DNA of 64,000 nt from Thiohalorhabdus sp. Cl-TMA (GTDB lineage: Bacteria > Pseudomonadota > Gammaproteobacteria > Thiohalorhabdales > Thiohalorhabdaceae): positions 62,001 to 126,000 of the forward strand of contig NZ_JBGUAW010000004.1 of assembly GCF_041821045.1 (NCBI RefSeq). Reading direction: 5' to 3'. Shown here in pieces: positions 7,537-16,200 of this stretch (its first letter is position 1; every line of letters starts with the position of its first letter). The notes below the pieces were generated by a model. That model saw only the letters and a program-made list of their open reading frames with translations. It searched no databases and was not told the origin of the DNA. Position numbers and translations under genes: made by a program.

Positions 7537-8670
7537 CTACGAAGCGTCGTGCGGAAGCTCCCGGTCGGGGGCGAAGGGCGACGGGTCCACCGCCGGCTCC
7601 GCTCCCGCGATCTGTGCGGCGAGCAGCTCCGCGGAGGCGGGCGCATGCACGACGCCGTTGCGGTAATGCCCCGTGCTCACGTACAGACCCCGGCAGCCGG
7701 GCACCGCCCCGATGAAGGGACGATCGTCCGGACTGCCCGGGCGAAGCCCGGACCAGAAGGTCTCCAGCTCCAGATTGGCGGTCTCCGGGACCATTTCCAC
7801 CGCGGCCTGGGAGAGCGCACGCACCGAGCCCAGCCCCGTCCGGGAATCGAATCCGGCCTCTTCGGTGGTGGAGCCCACCAGAAGGCGGCCATCGGCCCGG
7901 GGAATCAGGTAGTGACTACCGGTCATCACCACCTCGCCGAGCAGGGAGCGCGTTCCCTGCAGCAGGAGCATGGAGCCCTTCACCGGCCGCACGGGCAGCG
8001 CCACCCCCACCTGGGCGAGCAGCTGGCCGCTCCAGGGTCCGGCGGCTACCACCACCCGTTCGGCCTCCACGGTCCCGGCGTCGGTTTCCACGCCCTCGAC
8101 GACCCCGTTATTCCCGGCACGCAAGCGTAAAACGGTTGCCCCGTCCATAAGCTCCACCCCCGCTTCCCGGGCAAGCCGGTTCAGGCCACGCATCAACCGG
8201 GGGTTGCGGACCCAGCTGATCTCCGGCAGACGCAGGCCGTGCTCCGCCACCGGGCTCAGCGCCGGCTCGAAACCGGTAAGCGCATCCCCTTCCAGCTCCT
8301 GGAGCTCCACGCCCTGGGTCTGCGCCCAATCCCGCGCCCGCTCCCGGTCGAGGGGCGGCTGGCTGGGGAGATCGGCGTACAGCATGCCGAAGCTGCGCAG
8401 CTCCGGGTCCACGCCCGTGCGGTCGCGGATCCGCCGGCAGAGATCCGGATAGAGCTGCTGGCTGCGCCGGGCAAGGCCATTCACCGCATCGTCGTGCCGC
8501 CACGGATAGAGGGGAGAGAGGATCCCACCCCCTGCCCAGGAGCTGATACCCTGACGCCGCCCCGGATCGACGACGGTCACGGACTGGCCCTGATCGGACA
8601 GGGACAGGGCCGTGGTCATTCCGATGATGCCGCCCCCGATAACGACCGTGTCCGGTTGGAATGTACTCAA
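7537..8670 (-). CDS. thiO: glycine oxidase ThiO-like FAD-dependent oxidoreductase
   Basis: A 377-residue DAO-family flavoenzyme. The N-terminus has the Rossmann motif VVIGGGIIGMTTALSL and an acidic VVDPG loop, and the flavin-proximal SSWAGGGILSPLYPW is characteristic of ThiO. The C-terminal FWSGLRPGSPDDRPFIGAVP and GHYRNGVVHAPASAELLA complete the fold. ThiO oxidises glycine to iminoglycine for the thiazole half of thiamine. No other thi gene is adjacent, so related amine oxidase substrates cannot be excluded. It is transcribed alone, divergently from the DUF481 gene. Confidence 0.88.
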   Translation of the reverse strand: MSTFQPDTVVIGGGIIGMTTALSLSDQGQSVTVVDPGRRQGISSWAGGGILSPLYPWRHDDAVNGLARRSQQLYPDLCRRIRDRTGVDPELRSFGMLYADLPSQPPLDRERARDWAQTQGVELQELEGDALTGFEPALSPVAEHGLRLPEISWVRNPRLMRGLNRLAREAGVELMDGATVLRLRAGNNGVVEGVETDAGTVEAERVVVAAGPWSGQLLAQVGVALPVRPVKGSMLLLQGTRSLLGEVVMTGSHYLIPRADGRLLVGSTTEEAGFDSRTGLGSVRALSQAAVEMVPETANLELETFWSGLRPGSPDDRPFIGAVPGCRGLYVSTGHYRNGVVHAPASAELLAAQIAGAEPAVDPSPFAPDRELPHDAS

Positions 8671-8769
8671 TCCGGTGGCTCCGCTAGAGTGTCAAATGGA
8701 TTTTACACGCCCGTTCGGGCAGCGCGGCGGACAATCCGCACATGACAAAAGCAAGCAGGAGACTCGAGC

Positions 8770-9516
8770 GTGCGACTGCATCCACGCAGCGGCCTCTTTT
8801 TGCCTATAGCCATGCTGGCCACAACCGCCAATGCCGCTCCTCCGGAGGGCGGCGTGGAATCGGAACAGCTCTGGGACTCGGAGGCGGAGCTGGGCATTTC
8901 GACCGCCTCCGGGAACTCCGAAACCTCCACCTACACGGGAAGCGTCTCCGGAGACCGGGAGTCCGAGAAGACCAAGCTCCACCTTCAGGCCGACGGCCGG
9001 TACTCCAAGGAGCAGGGCAACCCCACCACCCAACGACTCCACGGCCTCAGCCAGTTCGATTACAAGTTCCGCCCCGAGATCTACACCTTCGGCCTGCTCG
9101 ACGCCCTGCACGACCGGTTCGGCGGCTACGAGCTTCAGCTCATAGAATCCCTGGGTGTCGGCCGGATGTTCTTCGTCGACCGGGACGACCTGGACTGGCA
9201 GGCGGACATCGGCCCCGCCCTGCGCCAGCAGTGGCTGGTGGACGAGACCTACGAGAACAGCTTCAACGTCCGCGCCCGGACCCTGGTCAAGTGGGAGTTC
9301 GCCGAAAACTCCACCCTGCAGGAACAGTTCACGTGGACCCAGTCCGTCAAGGACGAGGACGAGTACCTGTTCAGCAGCGAAACGGGGGTGAGCTTCCGGA
9401 TCAATTCCAACCTGGCCTTCAAGACCAGCGTGCTCGTGCAGCACGACAGCCAGCCGCCCGAAGGCACGGAGCGCACGGACGTCTTCACCACCACGTCCCT
9501 GCTCTACAGCTTCTAG
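8770..9516 (+). CDS. DUF481 family outer-membrane beta-barrel protein
   Basis: A GTG start with AGGAGA upstream gives 248 residues. A signal peptide (FLPIAMLATTANAA) is followed by alternating amphipathic beta strands and ends in the C-terminal aromatic signature LLYSF typical of barrels inserted by BAM. The opening strand SEAELGISTASGNSETSTYTG matches the DUF481 (YdiY-like, salt-induced outer membrane protein) family, which has no proven function. The mature protein is acidic, consistent with a periplasm or medium of high ionic strength. It is monocistronic. Confidence 0.85.
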   Translation: MRLHPRSGLFLPIAMLATTANAAPPEGGVESEQLWDSEAELGISTASGNSETSTYTGSVSGDRESEKTKLHLQADGRYSKEQGNPTTQRLHGLSQFDYKFRPEIYTFGLLDALHDRFGGYELQLIESLGVGRMFFVDRDDLDWQADIGPALRQQWLVDETYENSFNVRARTLVKWEFAENSTLQEQFTWTQSVKDEDEYLFSSETGVSFRINSNLAFKTSVLVQHDSQPPEGTERTDVFTTTSLLYSF

Positions 9517-9536
9517 GCCGGGGCGGGGGTCGGCAC

Positions 9537-9980
9537 CTAGGAGACCGGCTCCCCCGTCTCCTGGCCGGGGGCCACCCAGCGGTGTCCCCCGTCCGGCAGG
9601 GTTTCCTTTTTCCAGAACGGCGCCGTGGTCTTCAGAGCGTCGATTATGTAGCGGCAGGCGTCGAAGGCATCCCCCCGGTGCGGGGACCAGACGGAGACCA
9701 GCACAATCCGGTCACCGGGATGCAGGACCCCGTACCGGTGGATCACCAGGCTGTCCAATACCTCCCAGCGCTCCCCGGCCTCCCCGGCAACACGCTCCAG
9801 CTCCCGCTCCGTCATTCCGGGATAGTGCTCCAGCTCCATGACCCGGACTTCATCCCCGTCGTTCAGGTCGCGCACATTGCCGACGAAGTGCACCTCCGCG
9901 CCGGCGCCCGCCCCTACCGGGCGATGGGCCGCCAGCTCGGCGCCGACGTCGAATTCTTCTCGCTGTACGCGCACTTCCAT
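9537..9980 (-). CDS. moaE: molybdopterin synthase catalytic subunit MoaE
   Basis: The ATG at 9980 gives 147 residues, the normal length for MoaE (about 150). Visible features are FVGNVRDLNDGDEVRVMELEHYPGM, IHRYGVLHPGD and SVWSPHRGDAFDACRYIIDALKTTAPFWKKE; K117 and K124 correspond to the catalytic lysines of E. coli MoaE. With MoaD thiocarboxylate it inserts two sulfurs into precursor Z to make molybdopterin. The small subunit MoaD and other moa genes are absent from the window. A longer upstream reading frame extends to about 10322 but lacks MoaE similarity and is not used. Confidence 0.95.
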   Translation of the reverse strand: MEVRVQREEFDVGAELAAHRPVGAGAGAEVHFVGNVRDLNDGDEVRVMELEHYPGMTERELERVAGEAGERWEVLDSLVIHRYGVLHPGDRIVLVSVWSPHRGDAFDACRYIIDALKTTAPFWKKETLPDGGHRWVAPGQETGEPVS

Positions 9981-10179
9981 GGTTGGCTCACCGTCCTTCG
10001 TCGCGTGGGCATCCGGTTCCGAAAAAGCCCGACCGATTGAGCAGGGTATCAGACTCCGGGCATGCCGGGGAAAAGGGCAGCACCGCAGAGCGCACAGGCA
10101 CTCCCGACCGACGGGCCCTCGCGGGCTATGCGCATTGGGAGGGACGAGGTTCCCGGACCGGCGAGACGCCGGCCCGGCG

Positions 10180-10449
10180 CTACGAGGAGCCGTTTTCGTC
10201 GGAGGGCGATTCGGGACCGAACAGGCTGTCGAGCAGCTGGTCCACGCAACGGTCGAGCTCCGCCTGGAATCGGTCGTGGACCTCTTGGGTTTCCCGCAGC
10301 AGCGCCGCCGCCTCCCGCGCATCCAGGGCCCGCCGGGGCGTGCGCAGGTGATGCCGCCCCCGCAGCCGGATCAGGCCTGGGCTCGGATAATAGGTCTCAC
10401 TTTTGACTTCCCGCCAGGGGTGAAGCCAGCGACGTTGCTGCTGATCCAT
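10180..10449 (-). CDS. small hypothetical protein, 89 residues
   Basis: Starts at the ATG at 10449 (MDQQQRRWLHPWREVKSETYY). The N-terminal half is basic and aromatic, and the C-terminal half is an amphipathic helix (ALDAREAAALLRETQEVHDRFQAELDRCV) ending in an acidic Ser-rich tail. No signal peptide and no recognised family. It lies between recG and moaE on the same strand and has a likely promoter of its own just upstream of it. The in-frame extension to a TTG at 10530 would place the coding start on the TTGACA of that promoter, so I prefer the ATG. Confidence 0.55.
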   Translation of the reverse strand: MDQQQRRWLHPWREVKSETYYPSPGLIRLRGRHHLRTPRRALDAREAAALLRETQEVHDRFQAELDRCVDQLLDSLFGPESPSDENGSS

Positions 10450-10506
10450 GACCGTGCTTCGAAGCGTGCTCAATTGTCGGAGTTCTACATAGCTCGCCCG
10501 GAAATT

Positions 10507-10530
10507 TAGGCGATTTCGCGGCAGTGTCAA
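10507..10530 (-). promoter_or_regulatory. probable promoter for the 89-residue gene
   Basis: A consensus TTGACA on the minus strand (10530-10525), followed after 16-17 bp by an A/T-rich TAAATT. It lies in the 89-bp gap just beyond the recG stop. Confidence 0.45.
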
Positions 10531-10538
10531 CCACTGAC

Positions 10539-12605
10539 CTACCCCACCTCGCCGTATACCGCCCGTTCCCCCACCCAGCGCCGGATCAGGGCGTCGGCAG
10601 CATCGGGGTCGTCGCTCAGCAGGGTGTCGGCCGCCCGCGGCAGGGCGGGCACCAGGGCGCGATCCCGACCCAGGTCGGCGATGCGCATCTGCTCGAGGCC
10701 CGTCTGCCTTGTCCCTAGGACTTCCCCGGGACCACGCAGTTCCAGGTCCACCTGGGCGATGCGGAAGCCGTCATTGGTCTCCCGCATGGCGGCGATGCGC
10801 CGCTTCGCCTTGTCCCCGAGCGGAGGGTGATACAGCAGAACGCAGGCCGACTTGCGGCTGCCCCGCCCCACCCGGCCGCGGAGCTGATGGAGCTGGGCCA
10901 GCCCCATGCGCTCGGCATGCTCGATGACCATGAGGGTGGCGTTGGGCACATCCACGCCCACCTCGATCACCGGAGTGGCCACCAGCAGGTGGGTCCCCCC
11001 GTCCTTGAAGGCGGTCATGGCGGCCTCCTTCTCCTCCGGCGACATGCGGCCGTGGATCAGGCCCACCTCCAGCTCGGGGAAGGCCGCCTGCAGCCGCTCG
11101 TGGGTGGCGGTGGCCGCCTCCAGCTGCAGCATCTCGCTCTCGTCCACCAGCGGGCATACCCAGTAGGCCTGCTGGCCCCCGGCCACAGCATCCCGGATCC
11201 GGGCCTCCACCTCGTCGCGCCGGGCATCGGAGATGCCCACCGTATCCACGGGCTGCCGGCCCGGGGGAAGCTCGTCGATGACGCTGCCCTCCAGATCCGC
11301 GAAGGCCGTCATGGCCAGGGTGCGGGGAATGGGCGTGGCGGTCATGATCAGAAGGTGGGGATCACGGCCCTTCTCCTTGAGGGCCATGCGCTGATGGACC
11401 CCGAAGCGGTGCTGCTCGTCGATCACCACCAGGCCGAGCTCCGCGAAGCGCACCTCCTTCTGGAAGAGCGCGTGGGTGCCCACCACCACCCGCGCCGCGC
11501 CGTTGGCGATGGCGTCGGCCTCGGCGCGGCGCTCGCGCTCGGGCAGACTGCCCGCCAGCCAGTGCACCGTAAGCCCCATGGGCTCCAGCCATTCCTTGAG
11601 CGTGGCGCCGTGCTGCTCGGCCAGGATCTCGGTGGGCGCCATGAGGGCGGCCTGGTAGCCGGACTCCACCGCCTGCAGGATGGCCAGGGCGGCCACTACG
11701 GTCTTCCCCGAGCCCACATCGCCCTGTATAAGGCGCTGCATGGGCCGGTCCCCGGCCAGATCGGCCCGCACCTCGTCCCATGCACGCCGCTGGGCCCCGG
11801 TAAGCTCGAAGGGCAGGGCCTCCCGCAGGCCCTCGGTGAGGCTGCCGGTGCCCGTCAGGGCCGGCGCCCGCGCCTGTCTGCGCTGCTGCCCCACCTTGCG
11901 GAGCGCCAGATGGTGGGCCAGCAGCTCCTCGAAGACGAGCCGCTCCTGGGCGGGCGTGCGGAAAGCCAGGAGCGCCTCCACGTCCGCCTCGGCGTCAGGC
12001 CGATGGACGGCCTCCAGCGCGTCCGGAAGGGCGGGCCAGCCATGCTCCGCCCGTAGGGTCTCGGGCAGGTGCTCGGGCAGCCGGGAGCGATTCCGCGTCA
12101 GGGCCTGGGCGATCCAGGAGCGCAGCCGTCCCTGGGTCAGGCCCTCGGTCAGGGGATAGACGGGCGTGAGGTGACTGGGCGGATCGGGCGGGGCCTCGCC
12201 GCTCGCCTCGATCTCCGGGTGGACCATCTCCAGCCCGACACTCCCGCGCCGGACAGTACCGAAGGCCCATACCCCCCGGCCCGGCTGCAGGGTCCGCTTC
12301 AAATAATCCCGCACCTGGAAGAAGCGCAGGGTCAAGAACCCCGAGCCGTCCTCGATGCGCACCACGAACATGGGCCTGCGGCGCCCCACCACCTCGGCGG
12401 CACGCACCACGCCCTGACAACCGGCCTCCTGCTCGGGGGCCAGGCTCCCCATGGCGACGACCCGCGTCCGGTCCTGATAGCGGTACGGCAAATGGAAGAG
12501 CAGGGAATGCTGGGTGGTGATGCCGAGCCGCTCCAGGCGCTCCGCCATGCGCGGCCCCAGACCGGAGAGCTCCGTCAGGGAGCGGCCGGGGCGCTGTTCG
12601 GTCAT
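10539..12605 (-). CDS. recG: ATP-dependent DNA helicase RecG
   Basis: A 688-residue protein, close to E. coli RecG (693). The N-terminal wedge domain (about 1-170) with an OB-like region (VVAMGSLAPEQEAGCQGVVRAAEV) is followed by a SF2 helicase core: Walker A GDVGSGKT, motif II as VVIDEQHRFG, motif III MTATPIPRTLA, and motifs V-VI VEVGVDVPNATLMVIEHAERMGLAQLHQLRGRVGRG. RecG reverses stalled forks and branch-migrates Holliday junctions. In gammaproteobacteria it often lies near spoT and rpoZ, as here. It diverges from rpmB across a 144-bp AT-rich gap. Confidence 0.97.
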   Translation of the reverse strand: MTEQRPGRSLTELSGLGPRMAERLERLGITTQHSLLFHLPYRYQDRTRVVAMGSLAPEQEAGCQGVVRAAEVVGRRRPMFVVRIEDGSGFLTLRFFQVRDYLKRTLQPGRGVWAFGTVRRGSVGLEMVHPEIEASGEAPPDPPSHLTPVYPLTEGLTQGRLRSWIAQALTRNRSRLPEHLPETLRAEHGWPALPDALEAVHRPDAEADVEALLAFRTPAQERLVFEELLAHHLALRKVGQQRRQARAPALTGTGSLTEGLREALPFELTGAQRRAWDEVRADLAGDRPMQRLIQGDVGSGKTVVAALAILQAVESGYQAALMAPTEILAEQHGATLKEWLEPMGLTVHWLAGSLPERERRAEADAIANGAARVVVGTHALFQKEVRFAELGLVVIDEQHRFGVHQRMALKEKGRDPHLLIMTATPIPRTLAMTAFADLEGSVIDELPPGRQPVDTVGISDARRDEVEARIRDAVAGGQQAYWVCPLVDESEMLQLEAATATHERLQAAFPELEVGLIHGRMSPEEKEAAMTAFKDGGTHLLVATPVIEVGVDVPNATLMVIEHAERMGLAQLHQLRGRVGRGSRKSACVLLYHPPLGDKAKRRIAAMRETNDGFRIAQVDLELRGPGEVLGTRQTGLEQMRIADLGRDRALVPALPRAADTLLSDDPDAADALIRRWVGERAVYGEVG

Positions 12606-12749
12606 GACCGACGCCTCGCCCGAACCGGGCGGGCACGTTCACTGGAAGGATAGCCGGCGGTCATAGACAAATTCTGCCCACCCCGTGGCGCAAAAGGCAA
12701 AATATGCTAAACTTTTTTATTTTATGGCTTAAGCAAGTGGGGAGCCACC

Positions 12750-12941
12750 ATGGCGAAGCGTTGTGAGATCTGCGGGAAGGGGCCGGGCACGGGCAATAAC
12801 GTCAGCCATGCCCACAACAAGACCCGGCGACGCTACCTTCCCAACCTGCACAAGGTTCGTGCTGTCGTGGAAGGCGGCATCAAGCGCCTGCATGTCTGCA
12901 CCGAATGCATCCGGAGCGGTCGGATCAAGAAGCCTGCCTGA
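12750..12941 (+). CDS. rpmB: 50S ribosomal protein L28, short zinc-ribbon type
   Basis: A 63-residue L28 starting [20 protein letters not shown], with the conserved [12 protein letters not shown] core. Two CxxC pairs (CEIC and CTEC) make it the Cys-containing, zinc-binding (C+) form usual in Firmicutes and Deltaproteobacteria. The longer Cys-poor form is typical of E. coli. The normal gammaproteobacterial partner rpmG (L33) does not follow; a terminator comes 30 bp after the stop. The upstream 140 bp is the most AT-rich stretch nearby and presumably contains the promoter. It is preceded by GTGGGGAG as ribosome binding site. Confidence 0.95.
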   Translation: MAKRCEICGKGPGTGNNVSHAHNKTRRRYLPNLHKVRAVVEGGIKRLHVCTECIRSGRIKKPA

Positions 12942-12972
12942 TCCGCCACGTCCCGGAAAGGGCCGCATACCG

Positions 12973-13004
12973 AAAACGCCGATCCCTCGGGATCGGCGTT
13001 TTTG
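12973..13004. terminator. bidirectional terminator between rpmB and ridA
   Basis: A perfect stem AACGCCGATCCC / GGGATCGGCGTT with loop TC, flanked by AAAA on the left and TTTTT on the right, between converging genes. Confidence 0.92.
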
Positions 13005-13016
13005 CGGGCGGCCGGC

Positions 13017-13415
13017 TTATTCCCCTTCCGCCGAGACGTGCATGATGGCCTCCATCTCCACCTCGGCACCTTTGGGCAGAGCGGCCACACCCACGGCGGC
13101 GCGGGCCGGATACGGCTCGAGGAAATACTCGTCGAGCACTTCGTTGACCACCTCGAACTTGGAAAGGTCGGTCATGAAGACGGTCACCTTCACCACCTCG
13201 CAGAGCGTGCCTCCGGCCGCGCTCACCACCGCCTCGATATTGGTGAGCACTTGCTCGACCTGCCGCCGGAAATCCCCGTCCACCAGCTCCATGGTCATGG
13301 GATCAAGCGGAATCTGCCCGGAGATGAAGACCAGGTCGCCCGCCCGCACGGCCTGAGAGTACGGGCCAATGGCCTGCGGCGCGGCATCGGTGTGATAGTT
13401 CTCGCGAAAGTACAT
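13017..13415 (-). CDS. ridA: RidA family enamine/imine deaminase
   Basis: A 132-residue RidA/YjgF protein, usual length about 128. Features include AIGPYSQAV, FISGQIPLDP, VVKVTVFMTDLSKFEVVNEVYDEYF-like sequence and PARAAVGVAALPKGAEVEMEAI; the substrate-binding Arg is in PARAAV. RidA hydrolyses reactive 2-aminoacrylate made by PLP enzymes. The gene starts 15 bp after the spoT stop on the same strand, and spoT-ridA linkage is common in gammaproteobacteria. It ends at the shared terminator. Confidence 0.95.
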   Translation of the reverse strand: MYFRENYHTDAAPQAIGPYSQAVRAGDLVFISGQIPLDPMTMELVDGDFRRQVEQVLTNIEAVVSAAGGTLCEVVKVTVFMTDLSKFEVVNEVLDEYFLEPYPARAAVGVAALPKGAEVEMEAIMHVSAEGE

Positions 13416-13429
13416 ACTCTCTTCCTCGC

Positions 13430-15586
13430 TCAGCCCTTTTTGCGCACGATTCGCTCAACGGCGCTCAATCCCCGCATGATTCGCATGAGATGCGCCAGAT
13501 GGTCCCGCCCCTCCACTTCCAGGGTGAGGGATATGGTCTTGTGCACGCCGTCCCGGTCCTCCACCAGAACGTTGTCGATATTGGCCCCGTCCTCGGCGAT
13601 GGCTGACGCAAGGCTGGCCAGAACGCCCTTGGTGTTCTGCACCACGGCCTGAATGGCCACCGTGAACACGCCCCGGGTCTCCGGGGCCCACTCCACTTCC
13701 ACCCATTTCTCGGGATGGTGGGCGAGCTCGTGGAGGTTGGGACAGTCCTTGCGATGCACCATGACGCCGCGGCCCACGGAGATAAAGCCGACGATGGTGT
13801 CTCGGGGGATAGGGTAGCAGCACCGGGCCAGGTTGGCGACGATGCCCTCCATGCCCCGCACCAGCACGTTGCTATTGCCCCATTCCAGGGTTTCCGCCTC
13901 CTCCCCGCCCACGCGGCTGGCGGCCCGGACCTCGCGGTCCAGGTAGCCGGGGAACAAGTGCTGGACCACGGCGGGTGCCAGCACCGTGCCCCGACCGATG
14001 GCCTCGAAGAGCGCCTCCTGGGCGCTCAGGTGGAAGTGCTCGGCGGTCTCGCGGAGGGCATTGTCCGGAACCTCCGAGAAGGGCACGCCCACGCCCTCCA
14101 TGGTGCGCTCCAGCATGGCGCGGCCCAGGGCCACGGACTTCTCCCGCTGCTGGGTCTTCAGGAAATGCCGTACCGCGGAGCGGGCCTTGCCGGTCACCAC
14201 GAAGTGCAGCCAGGAGCTGTTGGGCTGGTGGTCGGGGTCGGTGAGAATCTCCACCCGGTCACCGTTGCGCAGCGGGGTGCGCAGGCTGCTGATGCGGCCG
14301 TTGACCCGGGCGCCTACGCACTGGTGACCGATCTCGGTATGCACGGCATAGGCGAAGTCCACCGGCGTGGCCCAGCGCGGCAGGCGCATGATCTCGCCCT
14401 TGGGCGAGAACACGTAGACCTCGTCGGGAAAGAGGTCCACCTTGACGTGCTCCAGGAACTCCGCCGAGTCGCCGGCCTCCTGCTGGATCTGGAGGAGCTG
14501 CTGGAGCCAGGCGTAGCTCTGCTCCAGCCTGCGCCGGTCGGGCGGCGCGACACCCTTCTCCTTGTACTGCCAGTGGGCGGCCACCCCCGCCTCGGCCACC
14601 TCGTGCATCTCCCGGGTGCGGATCTGGAACTCCATGACCCCACCGAAGGGGTTGACCACCACCGTGTGCAGGGACTGGTAGCCGTTGGCCTTGGGAATGG
14701 CAATGTAGTCCTTGAACCGGCCCGGGATGGGCTTGAACAGGTTATGCACCCGGCCCAGCACCTGGTAGCAGGTGGGCACATCCTCCACCAGGATGCGGAA
14801 GGCGTAGATGTCCTGGACTTCCTCAAAGGAAAGGCCCTTCACCTGCATCTTGCGGTAGATGCTGTACAGGTGCTTTTCCCGGCCAATCACGTCGGCGTCG
14901 AGCCCGGCCTCCTGGAGGTCGTTGGAGATGGCCACCTCGATGCGGTCGGTGATGTGGGCCCGATTGCCGCGCTCCTTGCGCACCTGCTCGGACAGCACCC
15001 GGTAGCGGACCGGATTGAGGTACTTGAAGGAGAGGTCCTCGAGCTCGTTCTTGATGCGGTTCAGGCCCAACCGGCTGGCGATGGGCGCAAAGATGTCCAG
15101 GGTCTCGCGGCTCACCCGGCGGCATTTGTTCTCGGAGAGGTAGCCGAGCGTCCGCATGTTGTGCAGGCGGTCCGCCAGCTTGATGATGATGACCCGCAGA
15201 TCCTGGGACATGGCCAGGAGCATCTTGCGGAAATTCTCCGCCTGGGCCTCCTCCCGGGTCTCGAAGTGGACCTGCCCCAGCTTGGTGACGCCGTCCACCA
15301 GCATGGCCACCTCTTCCCCGAACTGGCGCTGGATCTGCTCGAAGGTGGCGGGGGTATCCTCCACGGCGTCGTGGAGCAGAGCCGCGGCCAGGCAGCAGGC
15401 GTCCATGTGGAAGCCCGCCAGGATGCGGGCCACCTCTATGGGATGGGTGATATACGGCTCGCCGGAGGCGCGCTGCTGCCCCTCGTGAACGGCGGCAGCC
15501 AACAGATAGGCGCGATGGATGAGATCGACGTCTTCCGCGGGCAGGTAGGCCTGGGCGGCCTCGATGAGCTCGTTAATGCGAAGCAC
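13430..15586 (-). CDS. spoT: bifunctional (p)ppGpp synthetase/hydrolase SpoT
   Basis: A 718-residue RelA/SpoT homologue with all domains intact. The hydrolase domain has the HD motif LLHDAVEDTPAT; the synthetase domain has YIAIPKANGYQSLHT; TGS carries VFSPKGEIMRLPRWATPVDFAYAVHTEIGHQCVGARVNG; and a C-terminal ACT domain (about 640-715) follows the helical and zinc-finger-like region (CCYPIPRDTIVGF). The intact HD motif argues for SpoT rather than RelA. It controls the stringent response. The order gmk-rpoZ-spoT-ridA is conserved in gammaproteobacteria. A strong hairpin lies in the 69-bp rpoZ-spoT gap. Confidence 0.97.
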   Translation of the reverse strand: MLRINELIEAAQAYLPAEDVDLIHRAYLLAAAVHEGQQRASGEPYITHPIEVARILAGFHMDACCLAAALLHDAVEDTPATFEQIQRQFGEEVAMLVDGVTKLGQVHFETREEAQAENFRKMLLAMSQDLRVIIIKLADRLHNMRTLGYLSENKCRRVSRETLDIFAPIASRLGLNRIKNELEDLSFKYLNPVRYRVLSEQVRKERGNRAHITDRIEVAISNDLQEAGLDADVIGREKHLYSIYRKMQVKGLSFEEVQDIYAFRILVEDVPTCYQVLGRVHNLFKPIPGRFKDYIAIPKANGYQSLHTVVVNPFGGVMEFQIRTREMHEVAEAGVAAHWQYKEKGVAPPDRRRLEQSYAWLQQLLQIQQEAGDSAEFLEHVKVDLFPDEVYVFSPKGEIMRLPRWATPVDFAYAVHTEIGHQCVGARVNGRISSLRTPLRNGDRVEILTDPDHQPNSSWLHFVVTGKARSAVRHFLKTQQREKSVALGRAMLERTMEGVGVPFSEVPDNALRETAEHFHLSAQEALFEAIGRGTVLAPAVVQHLFPGYLDREVRAASRVGGEEAETLEWGNSNVLVRGMEGIVANLARCCYPIPRDTIVGFISVGRGVMVHRKDCPNLHELAHHPEKWVEVEWAPETRGVFTVAIQAVVQNTKGVLASLASAIAEDGANIDNVLVEDRDGVHKTISLTLEVEGRDHLAHLMRIMRGLSAVERIVRKKG

Positions 15587-15620
15587 GGCGGGCAGGTACC
15601 GCTGGGTTCGGTGGGAGAGG

Positions 15621-15646
15621 CCCCCGGCGGTTCGGACCGCCGGGGG
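15621..15646. other. GC-rich hairpin between rpoZ and spoT
   Basis: CCCCCGGCGGT, loop TCGG, then its perfect complement. There is no T-tract on the minus strand, so it is more likely an mRNA-stabilising or attenuating hairpin than a full terminator. Confidence 0.6.
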
Positions 15647-15655
15647 CGGGGAAGG

Positions 15656-16135
15656 TCAGGAGCCCTCCTCGCCGGAAGACTCGTCTGCCTCGCCCGATTC
15701 ACCCTCCGGCGCTCCTTCGCCGTCTCCCGCGGAGAGCTCGGGCTCCTCGGGGGCCGTTTCCGGGTGGTCTTCCTCGACCACGCCGGCCTCGTCGGCGCCC
15801 GGGGCGGGGGCTTCCTGCTGGGTACCGGTGGCCATGCCGGAGCTCAGCGCCTCGGCGGCCTCGGCCACGGAGGACTCGCCGCGCATGGCCTCGCCGCCGT
15901 CCGGCAGGTGCACCCCTTCCATCTCCTGGTCAATGCGGTCCAAAAACTCCATGTTGATCTGGCCGGAGGCGATCTCGCGCAGGGCCAGCACGGTAGCGTC
16001 GTCCTCCTCGGACTGGACGAGCGGCGTGGCGCCGTGACTCAGCTGCCGTGCCCGCCGGCCGGCGATCAGCGAGAGATGGAAACGGTTGCGATTGGGAATC
16101 TGGTCCAGACAGTCTTCAACGGTTATACGCGCCAT
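15656..16135 (-). CDS. rpoZ: RNA polymerase omega subunit with long acidic C-terminal extension
   Basis: Residues 1 to about 75 match omega closely: [32 protein letters not shown] and [14 protein letters not shown] align with E. coli RpoZ. The whole protein is 159 residues against about 91 in E. coli. The extra part from residue 75 is low-complexity, rich in Glu, Ala, Gly and Ser, and almost devoid of basic residues. Omega helps assemble the polymerase and forms part of the ppGpp site, which fits its position before spoT. Its stop is 69 bp from spoT and its start is 65 bp from the gmk stop. The identity of the N-terminal domain is secure. Confidence 0.95.
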   Translation of the reverse strand: MARITVEDCLDQIPNRNRFHLSLIAGRRARQLSHGATPLVQSEEDDATVLALREIASGQINMEFLDRIDQEMEGVHLPDGGEAMRGESSVAEAAEALSSGMATGTQQEAPAPGADEAGVVEEDHPETAPEEPELSAGDGEGAPEGESGEADESSGEEGS

Positions 16136-16200
16136 GAGCTCCTTGCCCTCTTCCGGAAATGGTCGCGGAAGAACCTGACGGGAAACCTTTTAGCCTACCG

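Noticed and set aside
10450-10530. Longer start (TTG at 10530) for the 89-residue gene
   Set aside because: The TTG is part of a consensus TTGACA -35 element; the ATG at 10449 is preferred.
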